NCBI GenBank assembly: GCA_029204225.1
Contig: CM055097.1
Coordinates: forward strand, 29,479,785-29,543,784
From: Diphasiastrum complanatum
Taxonomy: Eukaryota; Streptophyta; Lycopodiopsida; Lycopodiales; Lycopodiaceae
Direction of reading: 5' to 3'
DNA length: 64,000 nucleotides
Shown: piece by piece, positions 10,753-22,155 of the stretch
Numbering within the stretch: the stretch's first letter is position 1
How the letters are laid out: every line of letters begins with the position of its first letter
Position numbers and translations under genes: made by a program
Notes under the pieces: generated by a model
Told to the model about the DNA's origin: nothing
Database searches by the model: none
What the model saw: the letters and a program-made list of their open reading frames with translations, nothing else

Positions 10753-12773
10753 CTTGTAGAGTACAGTAGGATTGTGTAAATAGGCTCTTGGACTCTTGCT
10801 ATGGTGGATACAGGTGTTGGGATGCGATTGCTACGGGTCCACGGTTGATGCGAGTGCAATGTGACCAATGGCGGTTGATACGGCTGAATGTGGTGGAACG
10901 ATTGAATGTGGTTGCTGACAATGGAGTCGGGAAGCAGTCGTTTGGTGATTGAAAGGTTGTGTGTTATTGTGATAGCGGTGAGGATTGTTCAAGGCAGGCA
11001 CGAACTGTAGCTGGGATGCAGTTATTTGCGGTCTAATGCGGTGGCTGCGGTGCAATGGTGGCTGGGATTAGGATGTGAGTAGTTGGCTGGTGAATGTTGT
11101 CTATGTGAAGCTTAGGTAAATGTAGATGGTGTAGTGGTGAATGCAGACGTTTGGTTGATGGTGGGTATGTGGCGTAGTTTGCGAGTCAGGTGGGGTGTAG
11201 CTGTTTACGGTGAAAGTGATGGGGATGCAATTTGGAGTGTTTGAAGGGTGACTGTAGGTAGTAAGTGGAATGGTGGCGGTGGTTTGCGGTCTGCTTGATG
11301 GCGGTCCGTTGCGGTTAGTTACGAGCTGGTGGATTTTGGTTACTTTGGGAGCTGTTGCAATGATGGTGGCTAGTTAGGGACTATGGGTTAAGGTAATCAA
11401 TACAGATTGGAAGAGGCTGCTACGGCTGAACAGCAGATGGCTTGCGGTTTCCACGGGTTGGGAACAGAGATGAGTAGATTGCAGAGTGTTGCGATGATTT
11501 GCGGTTTGAACGGTTTGTGAGGGAGGATCGGCATTTGCAATGGTTTACGATTCGTACGATCATGATGCCTACGGGTTATGATGGATGACGGTCCGTACAG
11601 TGTGCGATGGGTTGTGGTCCTCACGGATTGCGATGGTTGGTGATTGGTTGCGGTGGAATGGATGTATGCGGATTATTACGGGTGAAGGAATGATGTGAGT
11701 GGATTGTGGTCGCTACGGTTCAAGATGGCTGGTGCAATATCTAGAATTCGGTTTCTATCATTGGAAGAGTGGAGGTGTGTGACTGCGGTTCTGACAAGAG
11801 CGGTGGTGCTGGTGTTGGTGATGGCTATGGCTCAAGGCGATCACGTAGTTGTTTGCGATGGCTATGGCTCAAGGCTAATATAGGCCCGTGTCATTGCTCT
11901 CGTTTATAGTGGTGCAGCTTGTATGTCGTTTGGTTTGACAGAAAGATTGTCATTGAAAAGGCTGGTGGTCGAGCGTGAATTTGGTCTGGTTGAGATTGGA
12001 AGAAATTCGTTCGGTCGAGATTGGACCCAGACCCTCCGATCGAGAGTTGAACAGAAACTCTTCGGTCGAGACGTGATAAGATCTCGTCTGTCGAGAGTTG
12101 AGAAACTGCTTTGGTTGAGATTGAGAATCTCTTCGGTTGAGATTTAAGCGTTGGGGTTCGCTTGAAATTGAATAGAGCACTTCGGCTTCGGTTGAGATTT
12201 GAAAGTTGCCTTCGGCTCTGGTTGAGATGTGAAGGATCGCTTCGGTGGCTCCGGTTGAGATTTGAAGGTCGCCTTCAGCTGAGATCAGGACTGAAGGCTC
12301 CGATTGAGATTTGAAAGTTGCCTTTGGTTGAGATCATGATTGAAGGCTCCGGTTGAGATTTGAAGGTTGCCTTCGGTCGAGATGTTAAAGAGGCCTTTGA
12401 TCAAAATATGGACTTATGGCTCTGGTCGAGATTTGAACGATGCCTTTGGTCGAGATGTTAAAGAGGCCTTTGGTCAAAATCTGGACTTATGGCTCCGGTC
12501 GAGATTTGAATGATGAGCATCGGTTGAGGTGAAACTCAGGACATGTCAGGATATTGAAATAGTGGCTCGATTGAGAGTTAGTAGGTAGCGGTCCAATCCA
12601 GACATGAGTTGTGGAGCTCGGCTTGGTAAGGATCGTGAAGTCCGGTTGAGAAATGAGCTGCACATCGGTCATGACCAAAGTGGCAAGCTCTGCAATGAAT
12701 TGTGGGAGGTCGCAAAGCGATTGTTTGGCAGCATAGATTAGAAGATATGGCTTGGTTTAATGTCTGTGTAGTT
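10753..12773 (-). other. Leader (5' UTR) of left Ty3 element
   Basis: Two kilobases between primer site and gag. The proximal part (10800-11700) is built of short degenerate repeats with 'ggttgcggt' and 'gcggttgat' words; the distal part holds tandem array C. Short open frames exist but show no domains. Long repeat-rich leaders are known in Tat-type elements. Confidence 0.6.
11965..12530. repeat. Tandem array C in the Ty3 leader
   Basis: Units with the core GGT(T/C)GAGATTTGAA are followed by 'ggttgccttc' or 'gatcgcttc', with a longer compound period of about 60-70 bp from 12230 onward (e.g. 'gaggcctttg' plus 'atggctc(c/t)ggtcgaga'). The core matches arrays A and B on the far side of pol. Confidence 0.85.
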
Positions 12774-12787
12774 GTGGAATGGCGCCA
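12774..12787 (-). other. Primer binding site, left Ty3 element
   Basis: On the minus strand TGGCGCCATTCCAC starts two bases after the LTR end (..GTGAACA). The TGGCGCC start is the form used by plant Tat/Athila elements and matches the first seven bases of the site at 15157. Confidence 0.7.
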
Positions 12788-12789
12788 AA

Positions 12790-13879
12790 TGTTCACAGAT
12801 TTATTGAATTTGTGAACACAATTTTGTTGTTTCTTTTACTTCTTCTTCGTTCTTCTGTAGTTACGGTTCTTCCTCTTATTAGAACAGTTACAAAACAAAA
12901 GCGCTACTCAGATTGCAACGTGTATTTCCCAGCCTGTTAGTAGGAGTCACGAATCCGATACTCAGCTACATGCATAAACCAGCCATGTAACTAGACATAG
13001 CTCAAGAAGATCAACGTTCTGAAACATGGAGCAATCATACCACTATCTACTAAATCAGAAAGCGATAAAGAACAAGATTAACTACTGAAACAAGGAACAA
13101 GAAACAAGTAACTAGATTTCTAACAACATTTTAACAGTCTAAGAATCAAGAAACACTCATTTCTTGATGCCTAGATTGCTCAAGAACAATCAAGAACTGG
13201 AATGTAAGAAAGTATGCAAGATCTACACCACTATTCCAGCCTATTTAGTTTACTTGAGTGCTGATTCCTACCTTATTCCACAAACAAGAAATGAATCCTA
13301 ATCCACAACTAAGCAAGAAACAAGGAAACCAGAAACTAGTTAATCCACAATACAAGGAAATCAAGCATGTTCATAGACACTTCACTCAAGAACATTGCCA
13401 TAAACAAGGAGCTTAGCAATTATCAAGAACTCGTGGAAGATCTTCTTTATTTGCTCAAGAGAACTTGACAATAAAACTCCCTCACAAGAGAGGGGGGCCC
13501 TTAATAAGCAAGAAGGTTGCCCATGTGGAGCCCAAGTGGCAATTCCACCAAATTAGAAATTACATGTGGAATTTGCCCTTCCACTAAAGGTCACCATCAA
13601 AAGGTGGCTCACTCTAACTAATTTAAGAGGGGTCTACATTTATTTACAAAGCCTAAGAAATATGACTAGCTCCTACATGATCGTTCCTTCTTTGGGATAC
13701 ACCATGTAGGCTCACATAGATATTTCACTGTCATCCTAGCTAGTAATTTCTCGGCTCTCATGCTCTGCTCTCAGCTTCTTCTGCTCTCCTCCTTCTGAGA
13801 CGTCCTCGGTCATGGGTGAGAGGTATTCTGTGTCTTCGGCTTGGCTCGGCATCTGGGAATTCTCTGGAATATGCTAACA
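12790..13879 (-). repeat. 5' LTR of left Ty3 element
   Basis: On the minus strand the repeat begins TGTTAGCATATTCC at 13879 and ends TGTGAACA at 12790, giving TG...CA ends and a length of 1090 bp. The low end is fixed by the adjoining primer site. The high end is inferred from the TG and from resumption of other sequence beyond it. The matching 3' LTR must lie left of the window, so a target-site duplication cannot be tested. Confidence 0.6.
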
Positions 13880-14510
13880 TTCCTCCAAGCTATAAACTTT
13901 GAACTGTAGCAACCAAACAATAAATGTGAGTGATAACCATTTGCTTGCTTGTATCTTTCTTCTTTGTCCATTCTTGATATGTCTCCATCAAAAAACTCCA
14001 TGAATGAGCCTTCATCTCCATCTTGCCACAAGATATCATCATCACTTGATGAATTGATCATGAATGAGTGATATAATGATCCTCCAATAGCTTCATTTCC
14101 ATCAACAAAACCAATGCTAGTACAACTCCAACATCAAAATCATGCTCACCAATGTAGCTAGTTTTACTATATCTTGACACAAAACTTATTTTCTAGATCC
14201 ATTAGTTTCTTGAAAATCATGAAAACATCCATCTACTTTCATAGATCATCTACACAAGAAGATCCACCAAAATATGTGAGAAATGCAAAATGAGTCACTT
14301 CCACTTGCTTACCTTTCTCATCATATGTGAGCCTTGAAGGCATTTGTCTTTCCCTTGATGTTCTCCTTGGGGTTTGACTTGATGAAGGTCCCTCATCATC
14401 ACCATTGTTGGAGGGTTTGTGGATCCCAAGGCAACCCAAACCCTAGTTAATAAGTGAGAGGGATTTGGCACCTTGTGTGTGTAAGTCCACTCGATGATCA
14501 CATAGTCATT
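13880..14510 (-). pseudogene. Probable Ty1/copia polyprotein fragment
   Basis: On the minus strand the reading RTSRERQMPSRLTYDEKGK near 14320-14380 resembles the basic linker between copia integrase and RT. A later piece near 14050-13880 (SSDDDILWQDGDEGSF) is acidic and unrecognised. Several stops interrupt it. It is flanked by the LTR of the left Ty3 element and the LTR of the plus-strand element, so it is probably a remnant of an older copia element into which both inserted. Assignment is tentative. Confidence 0.35.
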
Positions 14511-15152
14511 TGATAATTAGAAAGTCAATAAAAGGACTTTAGATTTTTTTGCGGGACTTTTAATGTCGCAAGGCCTAAAATGTCAAGTTAGTGAATAAAG
14601 TTGGGTTTTCCTCCAGTTTTGGATGGTTCTTACTCTTTTTTAAATTTGAATAATTAGGGAGGCAGAAATGGACCAATAAGATTCAGAGGCCAGGGTCCTC
14701 CTCTCTACTATAAAAAGAGACCAACTCGAGTTTCTCATATATGTACATATCTTCATGTCAATAAAGCAGATTGGTTCTCTTGTGAAATAGATTTATGAAT
14801 GTCCTTGCTCTTTATCACTTTTCCTCCATCTCTCATGCTTTTATTGTGTTTTGTTAATTGTTGGATTTGATTGTTATTGGGATTGCATTTTTTTATACTT
14901 TTTATGAGAGAGAGAGGGAGAGAGAGAGAAAAAGAGTAAGCTATCTTCATTGTGGATCGTAGTGTTAATGGTTATAGTGTTAATGATTAGGGTTAATGGA
15001 TGTTAGATGTGAATCTTCCATTCATGCTGAAATCTGAACTATGATATCGCTCTCATGGGAACGAATCTACGCATGACAACTAACTTCATCTCCTCGATGC
15101 TAGATTGATTAGATCTTGGGTTGAGGGTAGGCAAGGAAAGAAACCCACTACA
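14511..15152 (+). repeat. 5' LTR of plus-strand Tat-type element (left end approximate)
   Basis: TATAAAAA at 14709-14716 and AATAAA near 14759 give the promoter and poly(A) layout of an LTR. The LTR ends at ..CCCACTACA (15152), four bases before a perfect primer site. A TG at 14511 is the likely start; no second LTR is present to confirm it. Confidence 0.65.
14709..14716 (+). promoter_or_regulatory. LTR TATA box
   Basis: TATAAAAA, followed about 45 bp downstream by AATAAA, is the usual U3/R layout of plant LTRs. Confidence 0.6.
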
Positions 15153-15156
15153 ATTT

Positions 15157-15174
15157 TGGCGCCGTTGCCAGGGA
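15157..15174 (+). other. Primer binding site, Tat/Athila type
   Basis: TGGCGCCGTTGCCAGGGA follows the LTR end after 'attt'. This is nearly identical to the widespread plant Ty3 primer site TGGCGCCGTTGCCGGGGA. Confidence 0.88.
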
Positions 15175-16392
15175 GCTACGCCAATTTTTCAGTTTACAGC
15201 ATGTTTGTTGGATGGTTAGCTTGCATTAGGCATCTTGTTGTGGCATGAATAGTGTTAAATCTACATTTAGGGTTAGTTTGGGAGTGATTTTGCCTAATTT
15301 GAGTGGATTTGCTTGTTTAAAATCTATTTTGATTGTGGAACATGAAAAGCTATTCAGGTCACCAATCTTAAGATCCATTTGGATCTGAGATATCAGAAAA
15401 AACAACAAAAATCGGTCAAATATGCCAGATTTTGGTCAAAAGGAGACAAAAATCGTCATCATAACTGATAATGTTTTGTCCTCTTTTAGGAAACATTCAC
15501 CGAGTTGCAGGCACCTTCGGTTTTGATCACAGAACCTTCAGTTTGAAGGGTGAATAATCATTTTCAGCAAATTTTCAAAAATATTAAAAAAACCATAAAA
15601 AAATATCAAAAGAATCACCAAAACTCTAAAAATACAGAAAAAGAACCTTCGTCCTATTCATTGTGCATAGGTGTAATTTAGATCCATCTACTGTCAGTTC
15701 GACAAAGAATTTATCAAAAATAGAAGGTTTCTCAGATGATCAGTTGTCATATGTCATATTTTTGCCAAAAAAAGTCTCTTTTTTGCAAAAATACCAGTAT
15801 TACTCTTGATTCTTCGCCAGAACCTTCGTCGAGTTTCCAGATCATTCTATTTATAGTAAATTACTATTTTTGAGTTCGGCGAACATTCATTCTATCTAGA
15901 TCACAGAAAATATTTATTTTTACCCTTTTCAAACTATAGAGACTATGTTTTTGTGTGCCAGAGACCTTTGTTAGTTCTACCCTAGCTTTATGTGTCAGAT
16001 TCTGAGTCTGAGAGTTTGGCGAAGGTGATTTCCAAAGAATTTGCTAGAAAAACTTGATTAGAGAGTTTTTTTTTTTTTTTTTCAAAAATAGCACTACTGA
16101 ACCTTCAGCTAGTGAATCTGCGCCTAAGAAACTTTCGCCAGTTCTATTTTTAGGTTATGATTTTCTAGATCAAATTCCTGTCAAATTTTGGGTCACATCT
16201 GATACAATCTGATTTTGTTTCTGAGAATTTTTCATTTTTGAGAAGTATCGGTTTGTTGAATTTCAGAATCTTTTTTACGATATAGAATTTTGATTCTTGT
16301 CAAGTGGAAGAGACCTAGCAGATCTGATTTGAGATAATTTTGATTGAAAATCTAGATCCAATCTCATTGTTTGCTTGATTTAATTTGTAAAG
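15175..16392 (+). other. Leader of plus-strand Tat-type element
   Basis: An AT-rich leader with no open frame of note. It contains a T18-type run near 16063-16080 and recurrent words 'gaaccttc' and 'ttcgcc'. No gene seen. Confidence 0.6.
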
Positions 16393-18440
16393 ATGGGTGC
16401 CCTTGGAGGTGCTCCTCAAGAAGTCAATCCAATCATTGTTAGAAGAGCACACCGTTTGGATCTACCCAAATACAATGAATTAACAGATCCAGTTAGACTT
16501 CTTCAGATCTATTCTTTCCCAGGATAAACTTAAGCTTTTTCCTATGGCCTTAATAGGCGCAGGACAAGATTGGTACTATAATCAAGATGAAACTGAGCGT
16601 ATAGATTGGGAGATTGTTAAATGAGCCCTTATCACACGGTTCAAATATCGGAAGTTCTACTTTTAAGTAAAATTAAAATGGGAAAGCGGGAAATTGTTCG
16701 AGATTACATTGAACGGATAAAACGCCTCAGATTTGAGTGCGAACCTAAGCTGATTAGTGAAAATGCCATGATTATGTGATTTTTGTCAAGTTTACCTAAA
16801 AGGATCAGACATGAGTTGAAACGCCATAATGAGTACGCACTGCAAAATGCTATGGATGATACAATTCGGGAGGAAGATGAAGATTCAGACGATGAGCCGA
16901 ATATCAGTATATTGTCTTATACAGCAGGGCAGACCACTATGACATCCACCACTATTGCATCAACGAATGTCAACGCTACTGTAGAAATGATGCTCAATGA
17001 GTTCGAGAAACTCGAAAAGAACCAGCAGAAACAGATGGAAAAGTTGTAGTCGCAATTTGATGAGAAGATCAAAGCATTGGAAGATTTCCATGGACAAGCG
17101 AACAAAGAACCTGAGAAGTTTGCAAAGACTTTTCCTACTAGGAAAAATGTTTGGTGTTCTATTTGTATAGGAAATCACACAATGAATGAGTGTCCTCAAT
17201 TGAAAAAATGAATGAAAATCAGTATATGCCATTTGTGTAATTTGCTTGATCATGAGACTGCTTTTTGCAATTTCAATCCTCGAATAATTCACCAACGGTA
17301 TGCCCAGATGGGATATCAAGAACCACATTATGGAGGAAATCCAGCAGCTGGACCTCATCAATCTGCTCTTGGATACCCAGAACGATTAGCCTTACTTGCC
17401 CCACCAAAGCACCCCGCTCCTCCTACCATTTTGATGGAACCATAACCTTATAGAAGTGTCGAGCAATGGAACTATGGTAATGATCAAGAAGGTGGATCTT
17501 CAAACCAATATGCTATTTATGCTGCCGCACAACAACAAGCATCTAGAAACTGGACCAGAGCACCACTTGGATGCTTTGCATGTGGAGAAAATCATAGAGT
17601 TGCAGAATGTCCAAATAAAGAAAAATTTGTACCATTCTGTCGTGACTGTGGTTATGGACATTGCTATAAGGAGTGTCCAGCAAAACCGAAGCCACCACCG
17701 GCTACAGCTCCTGTAAATTTGATAACAATCAAGCAAAGACCAATAGCTCAGAATAAACCAAGTGTACCCTTGATTATGGTCACCAGAGCATTGAAGCAGA
17801 AAGAACCGGTAGCAGATCTAGTATCTGCTGATTCTATACCATTAACTGATATACCAACAACATCTGGATTCTATCCAAATCTTCATGTAGAAAAAGAAGA
17901 TATCAAGATACGAGGCAGTGGATTAAACATCTGCAAGAACAAGAGAAGCTTGAAGCTGCTAGAGCAACAACCGAAGTTCGTTCTTCACCATTGTAGTCAC
18001 CAAAAAATTCACATACAAATATGAATGCTCAATTGCATCATCATGAAGAACCTTTCAAGATGACTGAACCAAAAGCACCACAAACAGAACTGCTCATAAA
18101 TATTTTGTCTAGTAAGATTAATATTTCGTTGGGAGAGTTCCTGAAGTTGGTGCCAAAAACAAAAGAAGTAGTAGCGCACTCCATGTCGGAGCAGCTTGGG
18201 AAAGTGAATAAAAAAATATCACCCTACCGATACAACATAGACAATTTCCTAATGAAGAAGCTGTGATAGATGGCGGTTCGGGAGTTAACCTGATTTCTAC
18301 AAAGCTATGTTTAAAATGGGGCTTTACAAAGATAAAACCTGCGACTTTTGCCTTTAAGCTAGCTGATCAAGCGACAGTTCGTCTGCAAGAAATGGTTGAA
18401 GATATAGCTGTCAGAATTGTCTGAGTACAATTCGTCATTA
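16393..18440 (+). pseudogene. Gag-protease of plus-strand Tat-type element, 3' truncated
   Basis: The ATG at 16393 opens MGALGGAPQEV, followed by the gag domain start LDLPKYNELTDP; the frame then shifts near 16525. Later pieces include REIVRDYIERIKRL, IREEDEDSDDEPN (near 16870), a first cysteine pair WCSIC, a CHLC...C cluster near 17225, and a CFACGENHRVAEC zinc knuckle near 17575. The protease active site reads DGGSGVNLIS near 18270 (Gly where Ser/Thr is usual after the Asp), then LKWGF. Several stops (e.g. near 16526, 16778, 18267) disable it. The element is cut at about 18500; RT, RNase H, IN and 3' LTR are absent. Confidence 0.8.
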
Positions 18441-18514
18441 CTTTCGTAGTAATGGACTTACTAGAAGCACTAAATGTCTACCGACAATGTATTGTCTAAA
18501 GTTAACCATACTAG

Positions 18515-19275
18515 TTAAACGTCGAGCAAGGCCGGAAACTCGAAAAAGGGCGACCAGAAGTTATCAATTTTCATTCTCTCTCTACGTAACGTCTCTCTAA
18601 AGTGAAATTTATTAAAGGGCCCATTTTGATCCCATATTTTCCCTAATGTGAATATAGCCTCCTCTCCAACTTGAGATGTTGATGAAGATCCACCTCTTGC
18701 TTGAAGCCTATATTCTTCATTGATCAAAATCTCTTGAAGATCAATCAAACTTGGCAAAGTTCTTTGAATGGCAAGACTTTGCACAATGTTAGCATGAGCA
18801 TCCAACAAACCATTAAGAATAACTTGAACATGCTCTCCTTCCTTAATGCTCTCATCAATGCAAGATAGCTCATCATTCAAAGTCTTCACTCTCAAAACAA
18901 AAATATTTGGACTCTCTTCATTCTTTTGTAAACTTTGAAAGATTTGCCTTCCTAGGGTCAACACTTAGAAGTAGACTTGGATTCATAAAGCTTCTTCAAA
19001 GAATCCCAAGCATCCTTTGATGAAGTACTCTTACCAACTTCCTTGAGAAGTTCTTTGGTAACATTCATCATGATCACGTGTAGTAGAGCTCTTTTAGCTC
19101 TCTTGTAATACCTCCATTGTTCTTGTTGTGTTGTTGGACTCTCCTCCAAACCTACAACAATATCCAAAACATCATTCATCTCAAGAAGTGATTCTATCCT
19201 CACTTTTCATAATGAATAGTTGCTTGAGGTAAGCCTATCATTGTCTTCCAACATGTATCCACTTGATGTAGCCAT
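18515..19275 (-). pseudogene. Ty1/copia gag (UBN2 type)
   Basis: ATG at 19275 starts MATSSGYMLEDNDRLTSSNYS. The next conserved Trp codon is a TGA stop, then KVRIESLLEMNDVLD resumes in frame. The UBN2-type helical segments follow (WRYYKRAKRALLHVIMM, DAWDSLKKLYES), one frame shift occurs at about 18960, and the frame runs to LPSLIDLQEILINEEYRLQ near 18720. Copia gag forms the virus-like particle. The zinc knuckle and everything downstream are missing, because the plus-strand Tat-type element ends here; the copia sequence may resume at 14510. Confidence 0.82.
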
Positions 19276-20351
19276 GTTGCAATGAATTAATCCTTCTCTT
19301 TCAACCTATTCCAATGCACAAAGCACTCTTTTGAGATACAACAAATGTTTCCAAAAAGAAATCACAAAGATATGGAACTCTCAACTCTCTCCTAGCACTT
19401 ATATCTAGCAAATCAACACATAGAATGTAGAAATCTTGATCAACCTATGATCTATCCTCAATCTAATGACTCTTGCCACTTCCTTGTGAAGAATTTCAGA
19501 TCATTTAAGATCCAAATCCATAACCTGATCTTTGGTTAGAAATGCATCAACTCTATTAATCCCGCCAATGTAGAAAAATCAACATGTACTCAAAGAAAGA
19601 GATGCAAACTCACTAAGAACCTGATCAAACATCAAACATAAGATGTGAAGTTTTTTTCCATACAAAAATAGTAAGCTACTCTATTTCACATGTGTGGACC
19701 AGAAATAACATAAAATAAGCATTCTACACACAAGATTGCAAGATATCACCGATATAGTGCACCAATGGATAGATGAACCCAAGAGAACTCATGGATAAGC
19801 ATGAAGTGAGATAAGAGAGAAAGAATGTGTCTCTTCCCATGAGTTGCATCCTTTTATAACAGGTCCAAACCTAATTTCAAACTTGGGTTTCCCTCCATAA
19901 TGAAAAACCCTACTATCTTTGTGACTAGATTCAATGTCTCTAGTACTCAAATTCAAATGCTTTTAGACTAATATAACTTTGAAAAGTCAAACTCTAAGTC
20001 TAATATGAAAATTGGCCTCCTGTATTTGGCAATTTATCAAACTATGACCAATATTGACTAAACTAGTTGAAATCTTTCACAACACATACCAAATATGTCA
20101 AGGGATTGCTACATAGATTCAGGTTATAGCTAGTGAACACCTTATTGGGCTATGTAAAAAAGCTTTCTAAGTTTGGTGACTCTCAACCATTTGATGCTAC
20201 ATTATATCGGTAGGAAGCTTGATCTATCTCACTATGACTAGACTAGATATATGTTATTGCATGGGCCACAAGGATCAAAGTTAGCAATAATAAAATAATA
20301 TACAATGTACAACGTCCAACTAGGCATTAGTGTCTTGTCAAATATTTCACA
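19276..20351 (-). repeat. Probable copia LTR and leader (limits approximate)
   Basis: This lies between a copia RNase H tail (high side) and a copia gag start (low side), both on the minus strand. A purine-rich run AAGGGATAGTAG followed by TGTGAAAT at 20351, or TGTTGTGAAAG at 20084, could be the LTR start. The minus strand has TTATAAAAGG near 19857, a plausible TATA box. I could not find a standard TGGTATCAGAGC primer site, so the LTR end and the exact arrangement are uncertain. Confidence 0.45.
19848..19858 (-). promoter_or_regulatory. Possible LTR TATA box
   Basis: The minus strand reads GTTATAAAAGG about 580 bp upstream of the copia gag ATG, in the position expected for the U3/R border. 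Confidence 0.4.
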
Positions 20352-20399
20352 CTACTATCCCTTAATGACTAGTTGGTTGGGTTTACACCAAACATACAT

Positions 20400-21285
20400 T
20401 GGAAAATTTCAAATTTATCTCTACTAAGACCCTTAGTCAATAAATTTGTAATCTGCTACTCATTTGTGAAAACATACACAAGCTCCACTTTTTTTGTCTG
20501 AATTTTATCACACAAGGGACTTCTATGTGCTTGTTGTAAGCATGAAATATTTAACTCTTAGATATTTGAATGCAACTCTGATTATCATAGTAAATGAGAG
20601 TTGTGTTACCTTGCATCTCTTGACATTGAAGAAGCAATATGTGCAGCCAAGTGCACTTGCCATATGCATGTGTTGTTGTTGTCCTATATGTTTTTCTACA
20701 TCACTTGTCTAGTCAATGTCACAAAATCTCCATAAAGTGAAATATGAATATTTGCCTTATAGGTAAAATAAGACTCTGTTCGTTTCATGTTAATGGGTAT
20801 TTGCTTTGATTCATGAATGTGCTATCACCTTGCCTCCATGCCTAAATGTTGTTCTCTTAAGTCCTTCGTCTCAAATTCAGACAAGCATCTCTTAACTTTA
20901 TCAATAAGACAACTATCACTTCTTGTAATGATCGATTTGTCCACATACAAAACCAAAAGCAGATTCTCACCACCACCATGAAAGAAGTCCATGTTTGGAT
21001 CCACCGTACTCTTGATAGTTCCTTGCTTGGTGAGATAGTCATCCATCCTAAAGTACCATGAACGAGAGCCTTGTTTGAGGCCATAAATGTTCAACCTACA
21101 CGCGAGGGTTTTTTTGTACTATACTTCAAATCCTCTTGGCTACTTAACATATTCCTATACTTCAAATCCTCTTGGCTACTTAACATATTCCTACTCCTAT
21201 GGAATATAGTAGATTTAACTCTGCTACACACCTCCTCATGCATCTTACTATCCAATGCTTTTGTTAGTGACCTACTTTGCAAATA
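20400..21285 (-). pseudogene. Ty1/copia RT and RNase H fragment
   Basis: The minus strand reads NIYGLKQGSRSWYFRMDDYL near 21090 and VLYVDKSIITRSD (the YVDD box with Lys replacing the second Asp) near 20940, then DLREQHLGMEAR, the classic copia order. RNase H traces follow on the same strand (ASALGCTYC near 20660, VADKFID near 20440). Many stops and a 36-bp tandem duplication disable it. Confidence 0.8.
21122..21193. repeat. 36-bp tandem duplication inside copia RT
   Basis: Two identical adjacent 36-bp copies (21122-21157 and 21158-21193) duplicate 12 codons (RNMLSSQEDLKY on the minus strand) in frame. Confidence 0.9.
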
Positions 21286-21983
21286 ATTGTTTGCCGCATA
21301 ATCTGGTTTGAAGCAAGCTTGTAGTAAAGTCTAAAGGAAAGATAAAAGAGCATAGGAAATACGTATTACAAGGGTAATATCAACATATTATCAACCCAAG
21401 GATAATTATGCACAAATTGTTGAAAGTTTCACACTTTTGAAGTCTAGTACACAACAATCTCAAAGGCACGACCGTTTTAACATGGGGAATTATGTATTTG
21501 ATTTGAAAAGCCAAACTTTGTTGGTGCTCACCAATTTATTTAGGCATCCGGAATAAAATGTACTACATATTTAAATTTTGGGTACGAAGGTGAACTCGAT
21601 AACATATCTAATATTGGAACAAAATCCATATTTTGCCTCTAGTGAAACCATGGATGTGAATATTGCTTGGGTCAAAACCAAACTAGGGTATTGACCTCGA
21701 TCCTCAATGAACACTAGTATTCGGGTTGATTCTTAACCTTAACATATACTAGCTGAGTTAAATTCTTGATATTCGAGGTTAACACACAGAGTTAATATCA
21801 CTTGAGAGTTAATATCACTTGAGCATAGACCCACCCAAACTCTACCAACACAAGTATTAGCTAGGGAATGATTCTCTAGGAATAGGAGAAAAATACTCCC
21901 TTAGTCCAAGTATTAACACCCCAAATGATAATGAGCAACCTTAATAATTTTTATGTTACACCTGCCAATCAACCTTCACACAT
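21286..21983. other. Upstream flank of MAK16, no gene seen
   Basis: AT-rich DNA between the copia fragment and the telo-box. It carries no coding similarity that I recognise and presumably holds distal promoter sequence of MAK16. A local repeat 'gttaatatcacttgag' occurs twice at about 21790-21823. Confidence 0.5.
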
Positions 21984-22004
21984 AAACCCTAAACCCTAAA
22001 CCCT
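21984..22004 (+). promoter_or_regulatory. Triple telo-box (AAACCCT)3
   Basis: Three perfect head-to-tail AAACCCT units end 151 bp before the MAK16 ATG. In plants, telo-boxes near transcription starts mark ribosomal-protein and ribosome-biogenesis genes and those of the translation apparatus, where they act with TCP-bound site II elements. The placement fits MAK16 as a ribosome-assembly gene. A clear site II (TGGGCC/T) was not seen nearby. Confidence 0.75.
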
Positions 22005-22155
22005 GGATCGTATCCACTTATTTAGTTGTGAATATATTCATCGACGAAATCTCTTCCTTGTTCTTGTTGCATCTGGATTCTCTTTTCCTTTGGGATCAGA
22101 CCGTGCTTACCTTTCTCATTGAAATCAAAACCGTCGCCCGGTAAGTCAAGCCGTG

